A stretch of 64,000 nucleotides of DNA from Paenibacillus tyrphae (GCF_027925525.1 NZ_BSDJ01000007.1:1-64000); one strand, 5' to 3'; counted from the stretch's first letter, positions 18,240 to 26,994 are shown. Made by a program: numbers and translations. Notes: generated from the letters alone by a model not told the origin.

Positions 18240-18707
18240 TTATTCGTAAGCCTCGCTTTTTCCGTAAAGCACCAAATAATAAAACCCTTCTTGGGCCGAT
18301 GCGTTCCCTCCGCCCCCGATGGCGTTCAGCATGCGGCTCAAATTCGGTGCCGGATACTTGAGGACGAGCTTCACCGTCGGGTCAGCGGCATCGCGAAGCA
18401 CTTTGCTCCGAGTGCTCCCCATATAGGACGGATAAGCCATACCGTTCACCGTCACGTCCCCCATTCCGAGCGTGGCTAATCTGGCATTCATATTGGACTC
18501 CACCGTCGGACTTAAATAGCCGACCGCTTCCATTTCCTTGAGCGCATGATTAGCAATCGTATTCAGATGATCCGCCTTCATCGTATACACGAAGAACGGG
18601 ACGATCGCAAGCGAAAGAAATAGCAGCACAGGCATTAAGAAGAGCGTTACGAGGACGTTGGCCATCCCCTGCTCGTCCTGCAGAAAAGCAGCGATTTTGC
18701 TTTTCAT
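18240..18707 (-). CDS. TadE/pseudopilin-like membrane protein
   Basis: The 155-residue protein has LQDEQGMANVLVTLFLMPVLL at residues 9-29, again the DExG-plus-helix layout of TadE-type pseudopilins, and then an extracytoplasmic domain. It is likely to be a minor subunit of the pilus-like fibre or secretion channel. The ATG at 18707 is preceded by a weak GGTGAT and lies 13 bases after the stop of the preceding micro-peptide, so translation may be coupled. Longer starts at 18734 lack a ribosome site. Confidence 0.65.
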   Translation of the reverse strand: MKSKIAAFLQDEQGMANVLVTLFLMPVLLFLSLAIVPFFVYTMKADHLNTIANHALKEMEAVGYLSPTVESNMNARLATLGMGDVTVNGMAYPSYMGSTRSKVLRDAADPTVKLVLKYPAPNLSRMLNAIGGGGNASAQEGFYYLVLYGKSEAYE

Positions 18708-18720
18708 TACAACATCACCG

Positions 18721-18882
18721 TCAATTTGTGACATAATCGAAGCTGCGCACCTGATTCGTAACCGTCGTATGACCGTTGCGAACCTGCTGCTTCAGACCGG
18801 CGCCGCCGGCAGGTTGAAAAATATAAATCGAAATGCCGAAAATGAGTACGACCGCTAAACATAACGTAATTAGTTTGCTCAT
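18721..18882 (-). CDS. Short membrane peptide of the Tad locus (fourth copy, divergent)
   Basis: This 53-residue frame begins MSKLITLCLAVVLIFG, a two-residue basic start followed by a hydrophobic helix (about residues 4-22). A hydrophilic tail rich in Gln, Thr and Asn follows. It has the same plan as three upstream peptides but diverges more in sequence. Its ATG is 4 bases from the upstream stop codon, without an evident ribosome site, which suggests coupled translation. It is a candidate small pilin or assembly peptide; function unknown. Confidence 0.6.
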   Translation of the reverse strand: MSKLITLCLAVVLIFGISIYIFQPAGGAGLKQQVRNGHTTVTNQVRSFDYVTN

Positions 18883-18885
18883 GGT

Positions 18886-19062
18886 TCAAGGCTGCTTCAA
18901 GGTAGCTTCGCCGCTTGTTTGATTGACCGTTGCCTGGGTCACGCTCTCGTAAAGTTTCGTTCCCTTGCCCCCTACCGCAGGACCAACCTTCGATCCGGCT
19001 ACAAACATAGCCGCTCCGCCGAGCAATACCGTCAATAAGCAGGCAATAACCAGTTTTCCCAC
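18886..19062 (-). CDS. Short membrane peptide of the Tad locus (third copy)
   Basis: This 58-residue peptide starts with GTG (AAAGGATG upstream) and reads MGKLVIACLLTVLLGGAAMF, a membrane helix at residues 4-23. A 35-residue polar tail contains GPAVGGKGTKLYES. The first 23 residues are identical to the next copy upstream, and most of residues 25-34 match, while the tails differ. That pattern points to tandem duplication with a conserved membrane part. No canonical prepilin cleavage site or Glu5 is present. Confidence 0.72.
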   Translation of the reverse strand: MGKLVIACLLTVLLGGAAMFVAGSKVGPAVGGKGTKLYESVTQATVNQTSGEATLKQP

Positions 19063-19090
19063 AGGCTCTCATCCTTTTCTGTCGTTTAGA

Positions 19091-19267
19091 TTATGGTGCG
19101 GTCGTGCTGACGGAGCCGCTGTGTACATCCACCTGCGCTCCCGAGATGCTTGTGTTGAGCCTTCCTCCCTTATCCCCTACTGCCGGACCGACCTTCGTTC
19201 CTGCGACGAACATCGCCGCACCGCCCAGCAGAACGGTCAACAAGCAGGCAATGACTAACTTCCCCAT
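19091..19267 (-). CDS. Short membrane peptide of the Tad locus (second copy)
   Basis: This 58-residue peptide begins MGKLVIACLLTVLLGGAAMF with a good AAGGGGAG ribosome site before the ATG at 19267. A membrane helix fills residues 4-23. The tail starts VAGTKVGPAVGDKG and ends in a Ser/Thr-rich stretch. It is the closest paralogue of the copy at 18886-19062. The size and hydrophobic N terminus recall Flp pilins, but the processing signature of Flp pilins is missing. Confidence 0.75.
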   Translation of the reverse strand: MGKLVIACLLTVLLGGAAMFVAGTKVGPAVGDKGGRLNTSISGAQVDVHSGSVSTTAP

Positions 19268-19297
19268 GGCTCTCTCCCCTTTGCAATCGTTATCGTC

Positions 19298-19438
19298 TCA
19301 TTGAAACGCATGGTTGATTTGCGTGTTCGTCTTCGTTCCCGCCGTTCCTGTCGCCGGAACGATCTGCGCGCCAAGCACATACAGCGTAGCGCCGCCCAGC
19401 AGCACCGCCATCAGCATGGCAATTACGATTTTGGACAT
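19298..19438 (-). CDS. Short membrane peptide of the Tad locus (first copy)
   Basis: This 46-residue peptide reads MSKIVIAMLMAVLLGGATLY at its N terminus, then a polar tail with PATGTAGTKTNTQ. It shares the K-[IL]-V-I-A-x-L-x-x-V-L-L-G-G-A core with the next two copies. AAAGGCGGG lies upstream of the ATG, 22 bases after the tadC stop. It is probably translated in the same operon; function unknown. Confidence 0.72.
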   Translation of the reverse strand: MSKIVIAMLMAVLLGGATLYVLGAQIVPATGTAGTKTNTQINHAFQ

Positions 19439-19460
19439 GTACGTCCCGCCTTTCCCTGCG

Positions 19461-20387
19461 CTAACCTTCGAAGCTTGTCATCAGCTGCTCGGATATGGTG
19501 ACGATCCATGGGTACAAAAACAGCAGAACGATAACGGCGAACGGAATCATGATATAAAAGCTGATCCAAATCGGCGCGTTCTCCAGTTTGCGTTGAATAT
19601 CCGCTGTCAGTGTCGCTTCGATGCTGGCGGTCTGCTCCTTGAGCACCTTGGCCATTTCGTTCGTATCGGCTTGGCAGACCGCATCCAATGCGTTAACGAG
19701 CGGGAACACCTCCGAGATGCCGACCGCTTCCTTAAAGCGCCAAATGGCGGACCGCTGGTCTTTGCCCCACATGACCGTCAACTCCTGCAAATGCGGCTTC
19801 AACAGCTTGAGCGGCCGTCCGGCGCGAATCAGCATTTCCCGAATGTCCGCCTTCTCGCTGACACAGATCGACAGCCGCTGAGACAGCTTGGCGATTTCGA
19901 GCAGATACCCGGTCCGCTTCTGCGCCGCCGCCACATGGACGAATAATGGCGGGACCCACCAGCCCAAAGCGGTGCAAAGCAGCAGCTTGAGCCCCAATCC
20001 GAACCGTGGGCCGAGCCCCGAATTCGCAAGCAAATCGGGGCTTGCCGCCGCTTGAGCCATAAAGCCGACCAGCAGCATCAGGAGAGCGAGCCCCGCGCGA
20101 AGCAGACGAAAGCGCTGATAGCCCCAATCCGCAGGCAGACCGGCCAGTCGGGCTTTCTCGTCAAACGCGCGCGCCTTGGGACTCAGCGCTTCCTCCTGCC
20201 GGTCCTTGGCAAGCATCCGATGCTCCCGCCGCTTCAGAGATTCCAGCATCATCGCCAAACGGCTGGCCCTTCCGAAGCGGAGGCGTCCGAGAAGCGGGAA
20301 CCACAGCAGCGCGCTGCCCGCTATGAACAACAGGGCAAACAGCGCTTGAAAAGCCAGCATCCAACCGTTTGAAACCATCCCTGCCAT
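19461..20387 (-). CDS. tadC: TadC-like inner-membrane platform protein
   Basis: The 308-residue protein has transmembrane segments near the N terminus (about 10-30), in the middle (about 95-115 and 130-155) and at the C terminus (about 275-298). A helical cytosolic region with the layout of type II secretion F domains lies between them. Together with TadB it should form the membrane platform on which the ATPase acts. AAGGAG precedes the ATG at 20387. It sits 76 bases after tadB in the operon. Confidence 0.8.
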   Translation of the reverse strand: MAGMVSNGWMLAFQALFALLFIAGSALLWFPLLGRLRFGRASRLAMMLESLKRREHRMLAKDRQEEALSPKARAFDEKARLAGLPADWGYQRFRLLRAGLALLMLLVGFMAQAAASPDLLANSGLGPRFGLGLKLLLCTALGWWVPPLFVHVAAAQKRTGYLLEIAKLSQRLSICVSEKADIREMLIRAGRPLKLLKPHLQELTVMWGKDQRSAIWRFKEAVGISEVFPLVNALDAVCQADTNEMAKVLKEQTASIEATLTADIQRKLENAPIWISFYIMIPFAVIVLLFLYPWIVTISEQLMTSFEG

Positions 20388-20463
20388 GAGCCATTCTCCT
20401 TTCCGGGATGCAGAATATTGCATCACCACAAAAGTTTTGCCAACCGTCTAATCCATCGCTCGC

Positions 20464-21450
20464 TTAAAACGCTTTTCGGCCCGACTTGATGACCATGATC
20501 ATCGAAATAAACATGACGGCGCTGGAAACGATCAGCAGCGACTTGCCGACCGGGTCGACGAAATAGTGGCGGTAGTTCGCCCCGTCCGCGTAAATGTTGA
20601 AGCCGACAACGAAGAAGGCGAAGCCGATCATAAAGGTCGTCCCGAGCCGGTAAACGGTAATCATGGCAAGCCGGTTCTCTTCGTGCCGCTTGGCGGCCTG
20701 CATCTTACCGACCAAGTGATGCAGCGATTCGGTGACGTCGGTCCCGTAGTGCGAGCCGATCAGCAGCAAATCCGCGAGATCGTCGGCCCATTCGCTTTGA
20801 ATTCGGCGCGCAAACTCGTACATCGCTTCATCGACCGATTTCATATGAAGCGCGAGCTCCAGGCGTCTCCATTCGCTTTGGACCTCGTCCGGCATTGTCT
20901 TTGACGCTTTGACGATCACTTCGGCCAGCGTCAGCCGGGGACGGTAATGGCCGATCAAGTTCTGTACCAGCATGATCATGCGATTCGCAATCCGGTGACG
21001 CTTGCGCTGAACGCGAAAACGGACATAAAAATAAGGAAACGAACCGAGCAAAAAAGCGATAGCGCCGCTGAGCGTCCATACGTGGAAGCTCTGCAGCCGG
21101 TCCGCGCCGACGGCAAAACGCTGCTGCATCATCTGCACGGCTGCATCCGAGCCGAAAAATCCGACAAACGCCAACAGCAGCATGATCGCGCCGATCACCT
21201 CAACCCCGATCTTGAGCTCGGCGACTTCCATTTCCTCGGCCAGATGCCGGATAGGCTTAAGCCCGGTGAGCGAGCCTCCCAAGGTTCGACGGCCGCGATC
21301 TCCCCCGAGCGACCTGTAGCGGAGGCGCCGGGCCGCCCCGGCCCCCGTCATCCGCAGCAACCACAACACCAGCAGCAGCGACCCGACGATCCAACAGCCG
21401 AAGAGCAGGCCCTTCAGACTGCCTTGAATGAGCTGTGCCGATACGCTCAT
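20464..21450 (-). CDS. tadB: TadB-like inner-membrane platform protein
   Basis: The 328-residue protein has an N-terminal transmembrane helix, two more around residues 95-110 and 125-150, and two at the C terminus (about 265-320). A type II secretion F-type helical domain with motifs such as SEWRRLELALHMKSVDEAM lies between. It should pair with TadC in the pilus assembly platform. The ATG at 21450 overlaps the tadA stop by 4 bases, a sign of translational coupling. Confidence 0.82.
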   Translation of the reverse strand: MSVSAQLIQGSLKGLLFGCWIVGSLLLVLWLLRMTGAGAARRLRYRSLGGDRGRRTLGGSLTGLKPIRHLAEEMEVAELKIGVEVIGAIMLLLAFVGFFGSDAAVQMMQQRFAVGADRLQSFHVWTLSGAIAFLLGSFPYFYVRFRVQRKRHRIANRMIMLVQNLIGHYRPRLTLAEVIVKASKTMPDEVQSEWRRLELALHMKSVDEAMYEFARRIQSEWADDLADLLLIGSHYGTDVTESLHHLVGKMQAAKRHEENRLAMITVYRLGTTFMIGFAFFVVGFNIYADGANYRHYFVDPVGKSLLIVSSAVMFISMIMVIKSGRKAF

Positions 21451-22859
21451 GCTCCCCATACCCCCAATTCCCGAAACTCGTCGGGATTGGCTCCGTTTGC
21501 CACGAGATGGTCCATCAGCGAACGGCTGAAACGCTCACCGGTAAACCTCCACGTCTGCCGCTGAAAATCCCATTCGACAAGCGGACGAATATGTACCGTT
21601 TGCCATTCATCCACGGAAAGCTCCGTAATTTCCGTCGCTACCCGAACCGGCTTGCCGCCGATGCGCACCAGCCGCAAAAACACAATAAGGTTAAACGCCC
21701 GGGCTACGCGCCGAACGGTATCGGTCTGGTCATGCTGCCGCCCATCCTGCTTGATCATATCCACGACGTCGCTGATAAACGAATCGCGGTACTTCGTATG
21801 CATCGTGCCCATCATGTCGTGGCCGCGCAGCGCGCCCTGCACCATCTGGGACACCTCAGAGCCTTTCGCTTCACCGACGATTACCCAATGCGGGCTCATC
21901 ACAAGCAGCGGCTTGAATGATTCCTCCATGCTCAACCCGATCTCATCCACTTCCCGGACGGCCAAAATGTTCCGGTTCCCCCGCAGCCGCTCGCGGAGCG
22001 CGACCTCGAATTCTTTCTCCAGCGTCCGAATCCGTTCGTTCTCCGGAATTTCCTGCGCTAGCGCGAACAAAAACGTCGTCTTGCCGGTCGCCGTGCCTCC
22101 GCCGATCAAAAAGCTGGCATGGTAGCGGACCAGCAGGCGCAGGAGACGAGCCATCGACTCGTTCAATGTATGTAAATCGGCAAGCAGCTCAAGAGTCACG
22201 TCCTTGACGATGAAATTGCGGATATGAATGCTCGGGACATCGGAATAAGGCGGCCGGGTCATCACGAGCCGCGAACGGTTCCACAAATAGGACTGGATGA
22301 ACGGCTGCCGTTCGTTGATCGGCTTTTTGCCGCACAGCGCCAAACGGTCTTGCAGCAGCAAAACGTCGGCAAGCGAAGCGAACCGGCGTGCGTGACGCGT
22401 CATCTCTCCGCCGCGAAGCAGAAAGATGTCGCAGCCGATGACCTGAACCTCTTCCACATCGGGCAGCCGGTACAAATCCTCGATCAACCCGGCACCGCAC
22501 GTGTCGGCAAATACGCATTCCGTCGGGGTCAGCGGCGGCGTCAGCGTGTCCGGTTCGATATCGATGCGGTATTCAGTCAGCAGCGTATCGATAACCGCCT
22601 TCATCCGCACTTGCGCTAGCGGCTCGCCAAGCCCGGCTTGCAAAATATCTTCGTACAGCGCCTGATCCTTCTTGGAGCGCTCGGTTAAATGCTCGTACAC
22701 CAACTTCACCGCATCAGAAAGCGGCATCTGCTGTACTCCTTTTTTATGCCCGGCCGCGTTCAGGCTCGACCATGAGACCGGCATACGCTCACGCGCCTGG
22801 TCCGCCTGCATCAAATCCTTCAAATATTGCCCGGCGTCGAATCGGATTCTCGGGCGCAT
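21447..22859 (-). CDS. tadA: TadA/CpaF-type secretion ATPase
   Basis: The 470-residue hexameric ATPase should power assembly of the Tad fibre. The Walker A motif GGGTATGKTT is at about residues 253-262. A Walker B-like LLVMSPHWVIVGEAKGSE is near 315-332, and histidine-rich MGTMHTKYRDSF is near 350. The N-terminal domain is family-typical (VEEVQVIGCDIFLLRGGEM). GGAGG precedes the ATG at 22859. A longer frame to 22940 overlaps the upstream cpaE gene and lacks a better site. Confidence 0.9.
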   Translation of the reverse strand: MRPRIRFDAGQYLKDLMQADQARERMPVSWSSLNAAGHKKGVQQMPLSDAVKLVYEHLTERSKKDQALYEDILQAGLGEPLAQVRMKAVIDTLLTEYRIDIEPDTLTPPLTPTECVFADTCGAGLIEDLYRLPDVEEVQVIGCDIFLLRGGEMTRHARRFASLADVLLLQDRLALCGKKPINERQPFIQSYLWNRSRLVMTRPPYSDVPSIHIRNFIVKDVTLELLADLHTLNESMARLLRLLVRYHASFLIGGGTATGKTTFLFALAQEIPENERIRTLEKEFEVALRERLRGNRNILAVREVDEIGLSMEESFKPLLVMSPHWVIVGEAKGSEVSQMVQGALRGHDMMGTMHTKYRDSFISDVVDMIKQDGRQHDQTDTVRRVARAFNLIVFLRLVRIGGKPVRVATEITELSVDEWQTVHIRPLVEWDFQRQTWRFTGERFSRSLMDHLVANGANPDEFRELGVWGA

Positions 22860-22906
22860 CCGCCCGCCTCCTCGATGGGCTGTCGGTAATGACAAATCCG
22901 TCCCTC

Positions 22907-24154
22907 CTATCCGAACAAGGCGCTCAATCTGGAGATCCACCCCGGTTTATGCCGCCGGCCTGGGGCAAGCTCCGTTCCCTGTACGTCTCCTTCCGCCCGC
23001 TTCGTCAGCGAAGCCGCCAGCCCGTCGATCGCTTCCGTGAACGGCTCCGCCTTCGGCAGCAAGTAAAGGGGTACCCCTTCGTGCACGGCTTTCATGCCGA
23101 GACCGCCGGGCACATTCGGAATCGATGCGCCCAAAGACATGTGCAGCGCGTCCGCGATCCGTTCGGGCTTATCGTCCGCCGACGTGCGGTTGAGAATCAG
23201 CGAGATGTCGGACGGAGTAAGGCCGCAATATTTCCAATAGCAGTCAAACCATTCCCGCCAACTCGTGCGGTAGGAAGCATAATTGTTTTGGGCAACGAGC
23301 CAGCGGATGTCGGCTCCGCGAACGGTACACACCGTCGCGGCGTTATCCGGGTAGGCGTTCAGATCGACCAGCGTCACGTCGAATACGGATCTGGCCGTCT
23401 GCAGCAAATGCGCCATCATTTCCGGCGTCATATCGAGCGCGGTGTCACGGCGGGGCGAGCCGGTCAAAATATGCAGTCCGTTCATCTTCCGATATGTCAT
23501 GCAGGAATCAAGCAAGTCTTCCGGCTGCAGCGTGTGCGTCTGCAGCTTCGGCCGCAGCTTGAACTGGCTGCGGTCCGTCTCCGTCAAATTTAACTGCGAG
23601 CGAATTTCCGGATTGCGCAGATTCGCGTCGATCAGCCCGACGCGCAGCCGGTTCGCCGAAGCCAGCGCAAGCGCCGTATTGACGGCGACCGTCGTCGCCC
23701 CATCCTTGCTGCTCGCAGACCAGACGGCAACCACGATACCGCTTCGCTTATCGCCCGTCGCTCTGCGGACGCTGCGCCCTTCGACGGAAGCGGCGAGCGC
23801 CTCGAACGTCTCCTGCTCCGTTCCGCCCAGTGGCAAAACGGCGAAACCGAGCGTCTCCGCCAGCCGCGTCAGCGCCTCCAGCATGAACGAATCGTATACG
23901 GCCTCGTCCGGGGCTACGACGACGCGGGCCTGAGGCTGCTTGCGCCGGATCTCCGGCATCCAATCCCAAGGATACGAATCGTAGAACAGGCCGGTATGGA
24001 CGGCAACGACGTCGAACGGTTCTTCCAGCCGCGCGAACAACCGGTCGCGGTGCTGTACCGTTACGATGCCGTCCGAATCCGGGCCGGAACGGCTTAATTG
24101 CGACCCCAGCAGGTCAGCGGCGCCGGCCTGCGGGTGTGCGAACAATAGCTTCAT
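22907..24154 (-). CDS. cpaE: CpaE/TadZ-like MinD-family protein
   Basis: The 415-residue protein has an N-terminal receiver-like region (about residues 1-125) and a MinD/ParA-type P-loop domain. Its deviant Walker A is SSKDGATT at 148-155. CpaE/TadZ proteins typically carry a GATT-type loop of this kind and position the Tad machine in the cell. The lysine before DGATT is retained. Asp in LIDANLRNPEI and VTLVDLNAYP complete the switch regions. Its ATG overlaps the cpaB stop by 4 bases. Confidence 0.83.
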   Translation of the reverse strand: MKLLFAHPQAGAADLLGSQLSRSGPDSDGIVTVQHRDRLFARLEEPFDVVAVHTGLFYDSYPWDWMPEIRRKQPQARVVVAPDEAVYDSFMLEALTRLAETLGFAVLPLGGTEQETFEALAASVEGRSVRRATGDKRSGIVVAVWSASSKDGATTVAVNTALALASANRLRVGLIDANLRNPEIRSQLNLTETDRSQFKLRPKLQTHTLQPEDLLDSCMTYRKMNGLHILTGSPRRDTALDMTPEMMAHLLQTARSVFDVTLVDLNAYPDNAATVCTVRGADIRWLVAQNNYASYRTSWREWFDCYWKYCGLTPSDISLILNRTSADDKPERIADALHMSLGASIPNVPGGLGMKAVHEGVPLYLLPKAEPFTEAIDGLAASLTKRAEGDVQGTELAPGRRHKPGWISRLSALFG

Positions 24155-25065
24155 GATGCCGGTTTCACCTCCGTTGCTTTGAGTCCTGGCGAAGCGCTGC
24201 CGTTCCCTTGCGCAGCGGCGGGCTCCTTTTCCTTACCGCTGACTTGGCTTCGATTCAGCTCGCCTTTCACTTGAACCTGGGGCTTGGTTTTACTGAACAA
24301 ATCCGCTTCCTTAAGCTCCTGAAACAATCCCGTAACCGTTCCCGAGACGGCGGCCGGTGCAGACAGGTCGGGCAGCGCCAGCTTAATCTTTCCGCCGATG
24401 CTGCCGAGCACATAAGCTTCGTACACCTCGTCATTCATCATGTAAGTGTTCAGCTCAGGCTTCCCGTTCGGCTTGGAACGGGCATTCTGCAATTGGATCT
24501 GGTTCGGCTGAACGACCGTTTCGATCGTCGCTCCGTCTGTCACCTCCAGCCCTTCGGCCGTCTTGACGGCCGTGACCGGGAGCTGCTCGATAATTTTGAC
24601 CGCGCCAACGCTCCATAGCGCGCCGGAACTGGTCGTGACGAACTTTGGTGTCTCAAATTCGACCCACACGTCGACGCGGTCGCCCCGCCGAACCATATTG
24701 TTGACATTGACGGCCGCATCCGTCTTAAAACTGAAATAACGCTCTCCCGTACGGGGGACCGTACTGCGGTCGGTCAATTTCCACGAAACCAACTCCTCGC
24801 TGTCCGCAATCGGCACAAGCACGGTCTTGCCGATCAGCGCTTCAAGGTCCGTTACGGCTTCGGAGCTGTGAGCCGCCAGCGGAATGACCGCTTTGCGGAG
24901 CATAGAAGCCTCGACGACTTCCCCGCTTTGCAGCATCCTTACCGGTTTGACCGTCGTCATGGTGCGGACTTGAATTTCGGTATGCTTCATGAACTGCCAA
25001 TATCCGTATATCGATCCCGCCATCAGCACGCAGCCCAGCGTGATGACGATCCATGCTTTCTGCAA
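24151..25065 (-). CDS. cpaB: CpaB/RcpC-like SAF-domain protein
   Basis: The 304-residue protein has an N-terminal membrane anchor (about residues 4-24). A SAF domain follows (about 40-105: VVEASMLRKAVIPLAAHS, LIGKTVLVPI), then a RcpC-type beta domain (RRGDRVDVWVEFE), and a low-complexity C-terminal tail rich in Lys, Gln and Ala. In Gram-negative bacteria CpaB works near the secretin. Here, without an outer membrane, it may guide the fibre through the wall. The start is a TTG at 25065 behind GGAGGAGG. Confidence 0.82.
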   Translation of the reverse strand: MQKAWIVITLGCVLMAGSIYGYWQFMKHTEIQVRTMTTVKPVRMLQSGEVVEASMLRKAVIPLAAHSSEAVTDLEALIGKTVLVPIADSEELVSWKLTDRSTVPRTGERYFSFKTDAAVNVNNMVRRGDRVDVWVEFETPKFVTTSSGALWSVGAVKIIEQLPVTAVKTAEGLEVTDGATIETVVQPNQIQLQNARSKPNGKPELNTYMMNDEVYEAYVLGSIGGKIKLALPDLSAPAAVSGTVTGLFQELKEADLFSKTKPQVQVKGELNRSQVSGKEKEPAAAQGNGSASPGLKATEVKPAS

Positions 25066-25100
25066 ACCGCTACCTCCTCCTGTTTTTCTGGATAAACGGG

Positions 25101-26804
25101 TTATTTGTTGGGTTGGAACAACCGCAGCAGCTTGGTCGCGGCACCGAGACGATTACGCTCCCGCTGCGCGGGGATCACTTCGTCCGGCAGCCATCGCCTG
25201 AGCCACGGCAGCATCGCCTCGCGAAGCGCGTCCCGAACCGGCGGCATGTCGTGCGGCAGCCGTCCTTGCCAGCCGGCCTCGGCCAGCGCAGCCAGATCCA
25301 CCGCGGGCAGCAGGCAGGCGGGGCGCTGCGGGAGCAGACGCAGCCACGCTTCCGTGTGCGGCGTCTTCAGCGCCTTCACCGCGAAGCAGTGCAGCCGCCG
25401 TCCCGGCGCCAGCCAAGCTTCGAGCTGCCGCAGGCGGCGGCGCGTCGCGGGAAGCTCCAGCTTATGCGCGAAAGGGTCGACGGCGTAGACGACGTCCGTC
25501 GCGGTTTCGAGTAGCTCCCGCACCGCGGGATGCTCCCACTGCGCGCCGACGTCGACGATGCACACCGGGCGTCGGACCGCGTGAAACAGCTTCAGCCAGC
25601 CTCCGGCGTCAAGCTGCGGTTCTCCCGCGCCAGGGGCGGGCTCTTCGGCGGGCAGCCACAGCGTGTGGCCGTCCGCCCAGGGCCGCTCGTCCGGGCGGCC
25701 GCCTTGCCCCGCCGCGTTGTAGCAGCGATACGCCGGCGGCGCGTTCTTGTCCGCGAACAGCAGCGCGGACAGCTCCGCCTGCGGAGCAGGCGGCTCGATC
25801 ACGGCGTGCGGGACGCCGAGATCGTGAAGCTGCCGCGCGAGCGCGAGCGCGGCAAAGGTGGCCCCGGCGCCCGGGTACAGGGCGCCGACCGCCACCACGA
25901 GCGGCGGCGTCCACGCCGCTCCCGGCTGTGGCGGCGCGCCGGCCTGCGCCGCCGTCCGCTGCGGCTGCTGCGCAGCCAGCCAGCCCGCCAGCGCGGCGCC
26001 GGCTTCGCGCGCGTCCGCGAACCGGCCGTCGGGGCTTGCGCGCAGCAGCCGGAGCACGATCGGCGCGAGCCCGGGCGGGATCGCCGCTTCCGCTTCGCGG
26101 TAAGGGCTTTGCGGATTGTAATATGCGCCGCCGCTCAGCAAAAAATAAAGCAGCGCGCCGAGACCGTACAGATCGGTGTGCGGATCGCTCTGCCGCCCGT
26201 CGAACTGCTCCGGCGCGGCAAAGCCGACCGTGCCGAGCAGCACCGTATCGGCGGCTTGCTCCGCTTTAAAGCTGCGGGCGGTCCCAAAATCGATCAAGCG
26301 CACCCGTCCGTCCACGTCCAGCATCAGGTTGGACGGCTTCAAATCGCGGTGAATGATCGGCTCCGGACGGAGCGAGTGCAAATAATCGAGCAGCCCGCAA
26401 AGCTGCAGCGCAATTTCCGCCGCCTGTCCCTCGCTCATGCGGCGTCCCAGCCGTTCAAAACGCTGAAGCAGCGTTTCGCCTTCGATATAATCCATGACCA
26501 GATACAGAAAACCATGGGCGTTGGCGGGAACGTAATCGACGATGTCCGGCAAATTCGGATGACTCAAACGGCTCATCGTTTCCGCTTCCTTGAGCAGCAC
26601 GTGCCGCCGCAGCGCCGCCTCCTGGCCGCTCTCCCCCGCGGACGGGTCGTCCCCGACATACGTCTCCTTAACGGCCCACCGCTTCCCCTTCAGCTTCAAA
26701 TCTTCCGCCAGAAACACCCGGCTCATCCCGCCGCTCCCCAGAGGAGCCATGATCCGGTAGCGCCCCGTCAGCGTCTGACCTGGTTGTAAGCCGTAATGCA
26801 GCAT
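25101..26804 (-). CDS. Hanks-type Ser/Thr kinase fused to a degenerate MinD-like P-loop domain
   Basis: The 567-residue protein has a complete kinase domain in its first 270 residues: glycine loop LGSGGMSRVF, catalytic Lys46 in WAVKE, HRDLKPSN at 152-159 and DFG at 172-174. After an Ala/Pro-rich linker comes a second domain with PGAGATF at 311-317, which resembles the GATT loop of CpaE but lacks its lysine. VCIVDVGAQWEH and VVYAVDPF resemble later switch strands. It may phosphorylate Tad components. GGGGGAACG lies before the ATG at 26804. It is the first gene of the operon. Confidence 0.85.
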   Translation of the reverse strand: MLHYGLQPGQTLTGRYRIMAPLGSGGMSRVFLAEDLKLKGKRWAVKETYVGDDPSAGESGQEAALRRHVLLKEAETMSRLSHPNLPDIVDYVPANAHGFLYLVMDYIEGETLLQRFERLGRRMSEGQAAEIALQLCGLLDYLHSLRPEPIIHRDLKPSNLMLDVDGRVRLIDFGTARSFKAEQAADTVLLGTVGFAAPEQFDGRQSDPHTDLYGLGALLYFLLSGGAYYNPQSPYREAEAAIPPGLAPIVLRLLRASPDGRFADAREAGAALAGWLAAQQPQRTAAQAGAPPQPGAAWTPPLVVAVGALYPGAGATFAALALARQLHDLGVPHAVIEPPAPQAELSALLFADKNAPPAYRCYNAAGQGGRPDERPWADGHTLWLPAEEPAPGAGEPQLDAGGWLKLFHAVRRPVCIVDVGAQWEHPAVRELLETATDVVYAVDPFAHKLELPATRRRLRQLEAWLAPGRRLHCFAVKALKTPHTEAWLRLLPQRPACLLPAVDLAALAEAGWQGRLPHDMPPVRDALREAMLPWLRRWLPDEVIPAQRERNRLGAATKLLRLFQPNK

Positions 26805-26841
26805 GACTTCGTTCCCCCGCCTTTCGTTCGCAGACAACGAC

Positions 26842-26887
26842 AAAAAACCGCCTTACGCATGCAAACATTGCATGACATAAGGCGGTT
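26842..26887 (-). terminator. Terminator-like hairpin in the leader of the kinase-Tad operon
   Basis: On the minus strand AACCGCCTTA pairs with TAAGGCGGTT, with an inner TCATGCAA/TTGCATGC-type stem, and TTTTTT follows. It lies upstream of the kinase start and downstream of a likely promoter (TTGTTG 26948-26943, GATAAT 26924-26919), so it could act as an attenuator. Its T run faces only the minus direction. Confidence 0.65.
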
Positions 26888-26994
26888 CTTCCGCACAATG
26901 TAATGAGATTGCTTATAAATTATCATAGTTTTACCAAAATTTCAACAACCGAATTTTCGCCGTTTATTTAGAGTTTGTAAATTTCAAACGGTTC

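Noticed and set aside
25530-26789. Plus-strand open frame over the kinase gene
   Set aside because: It is an arginine-rich shadow frame. The minus strand holds a complete kinase domain.
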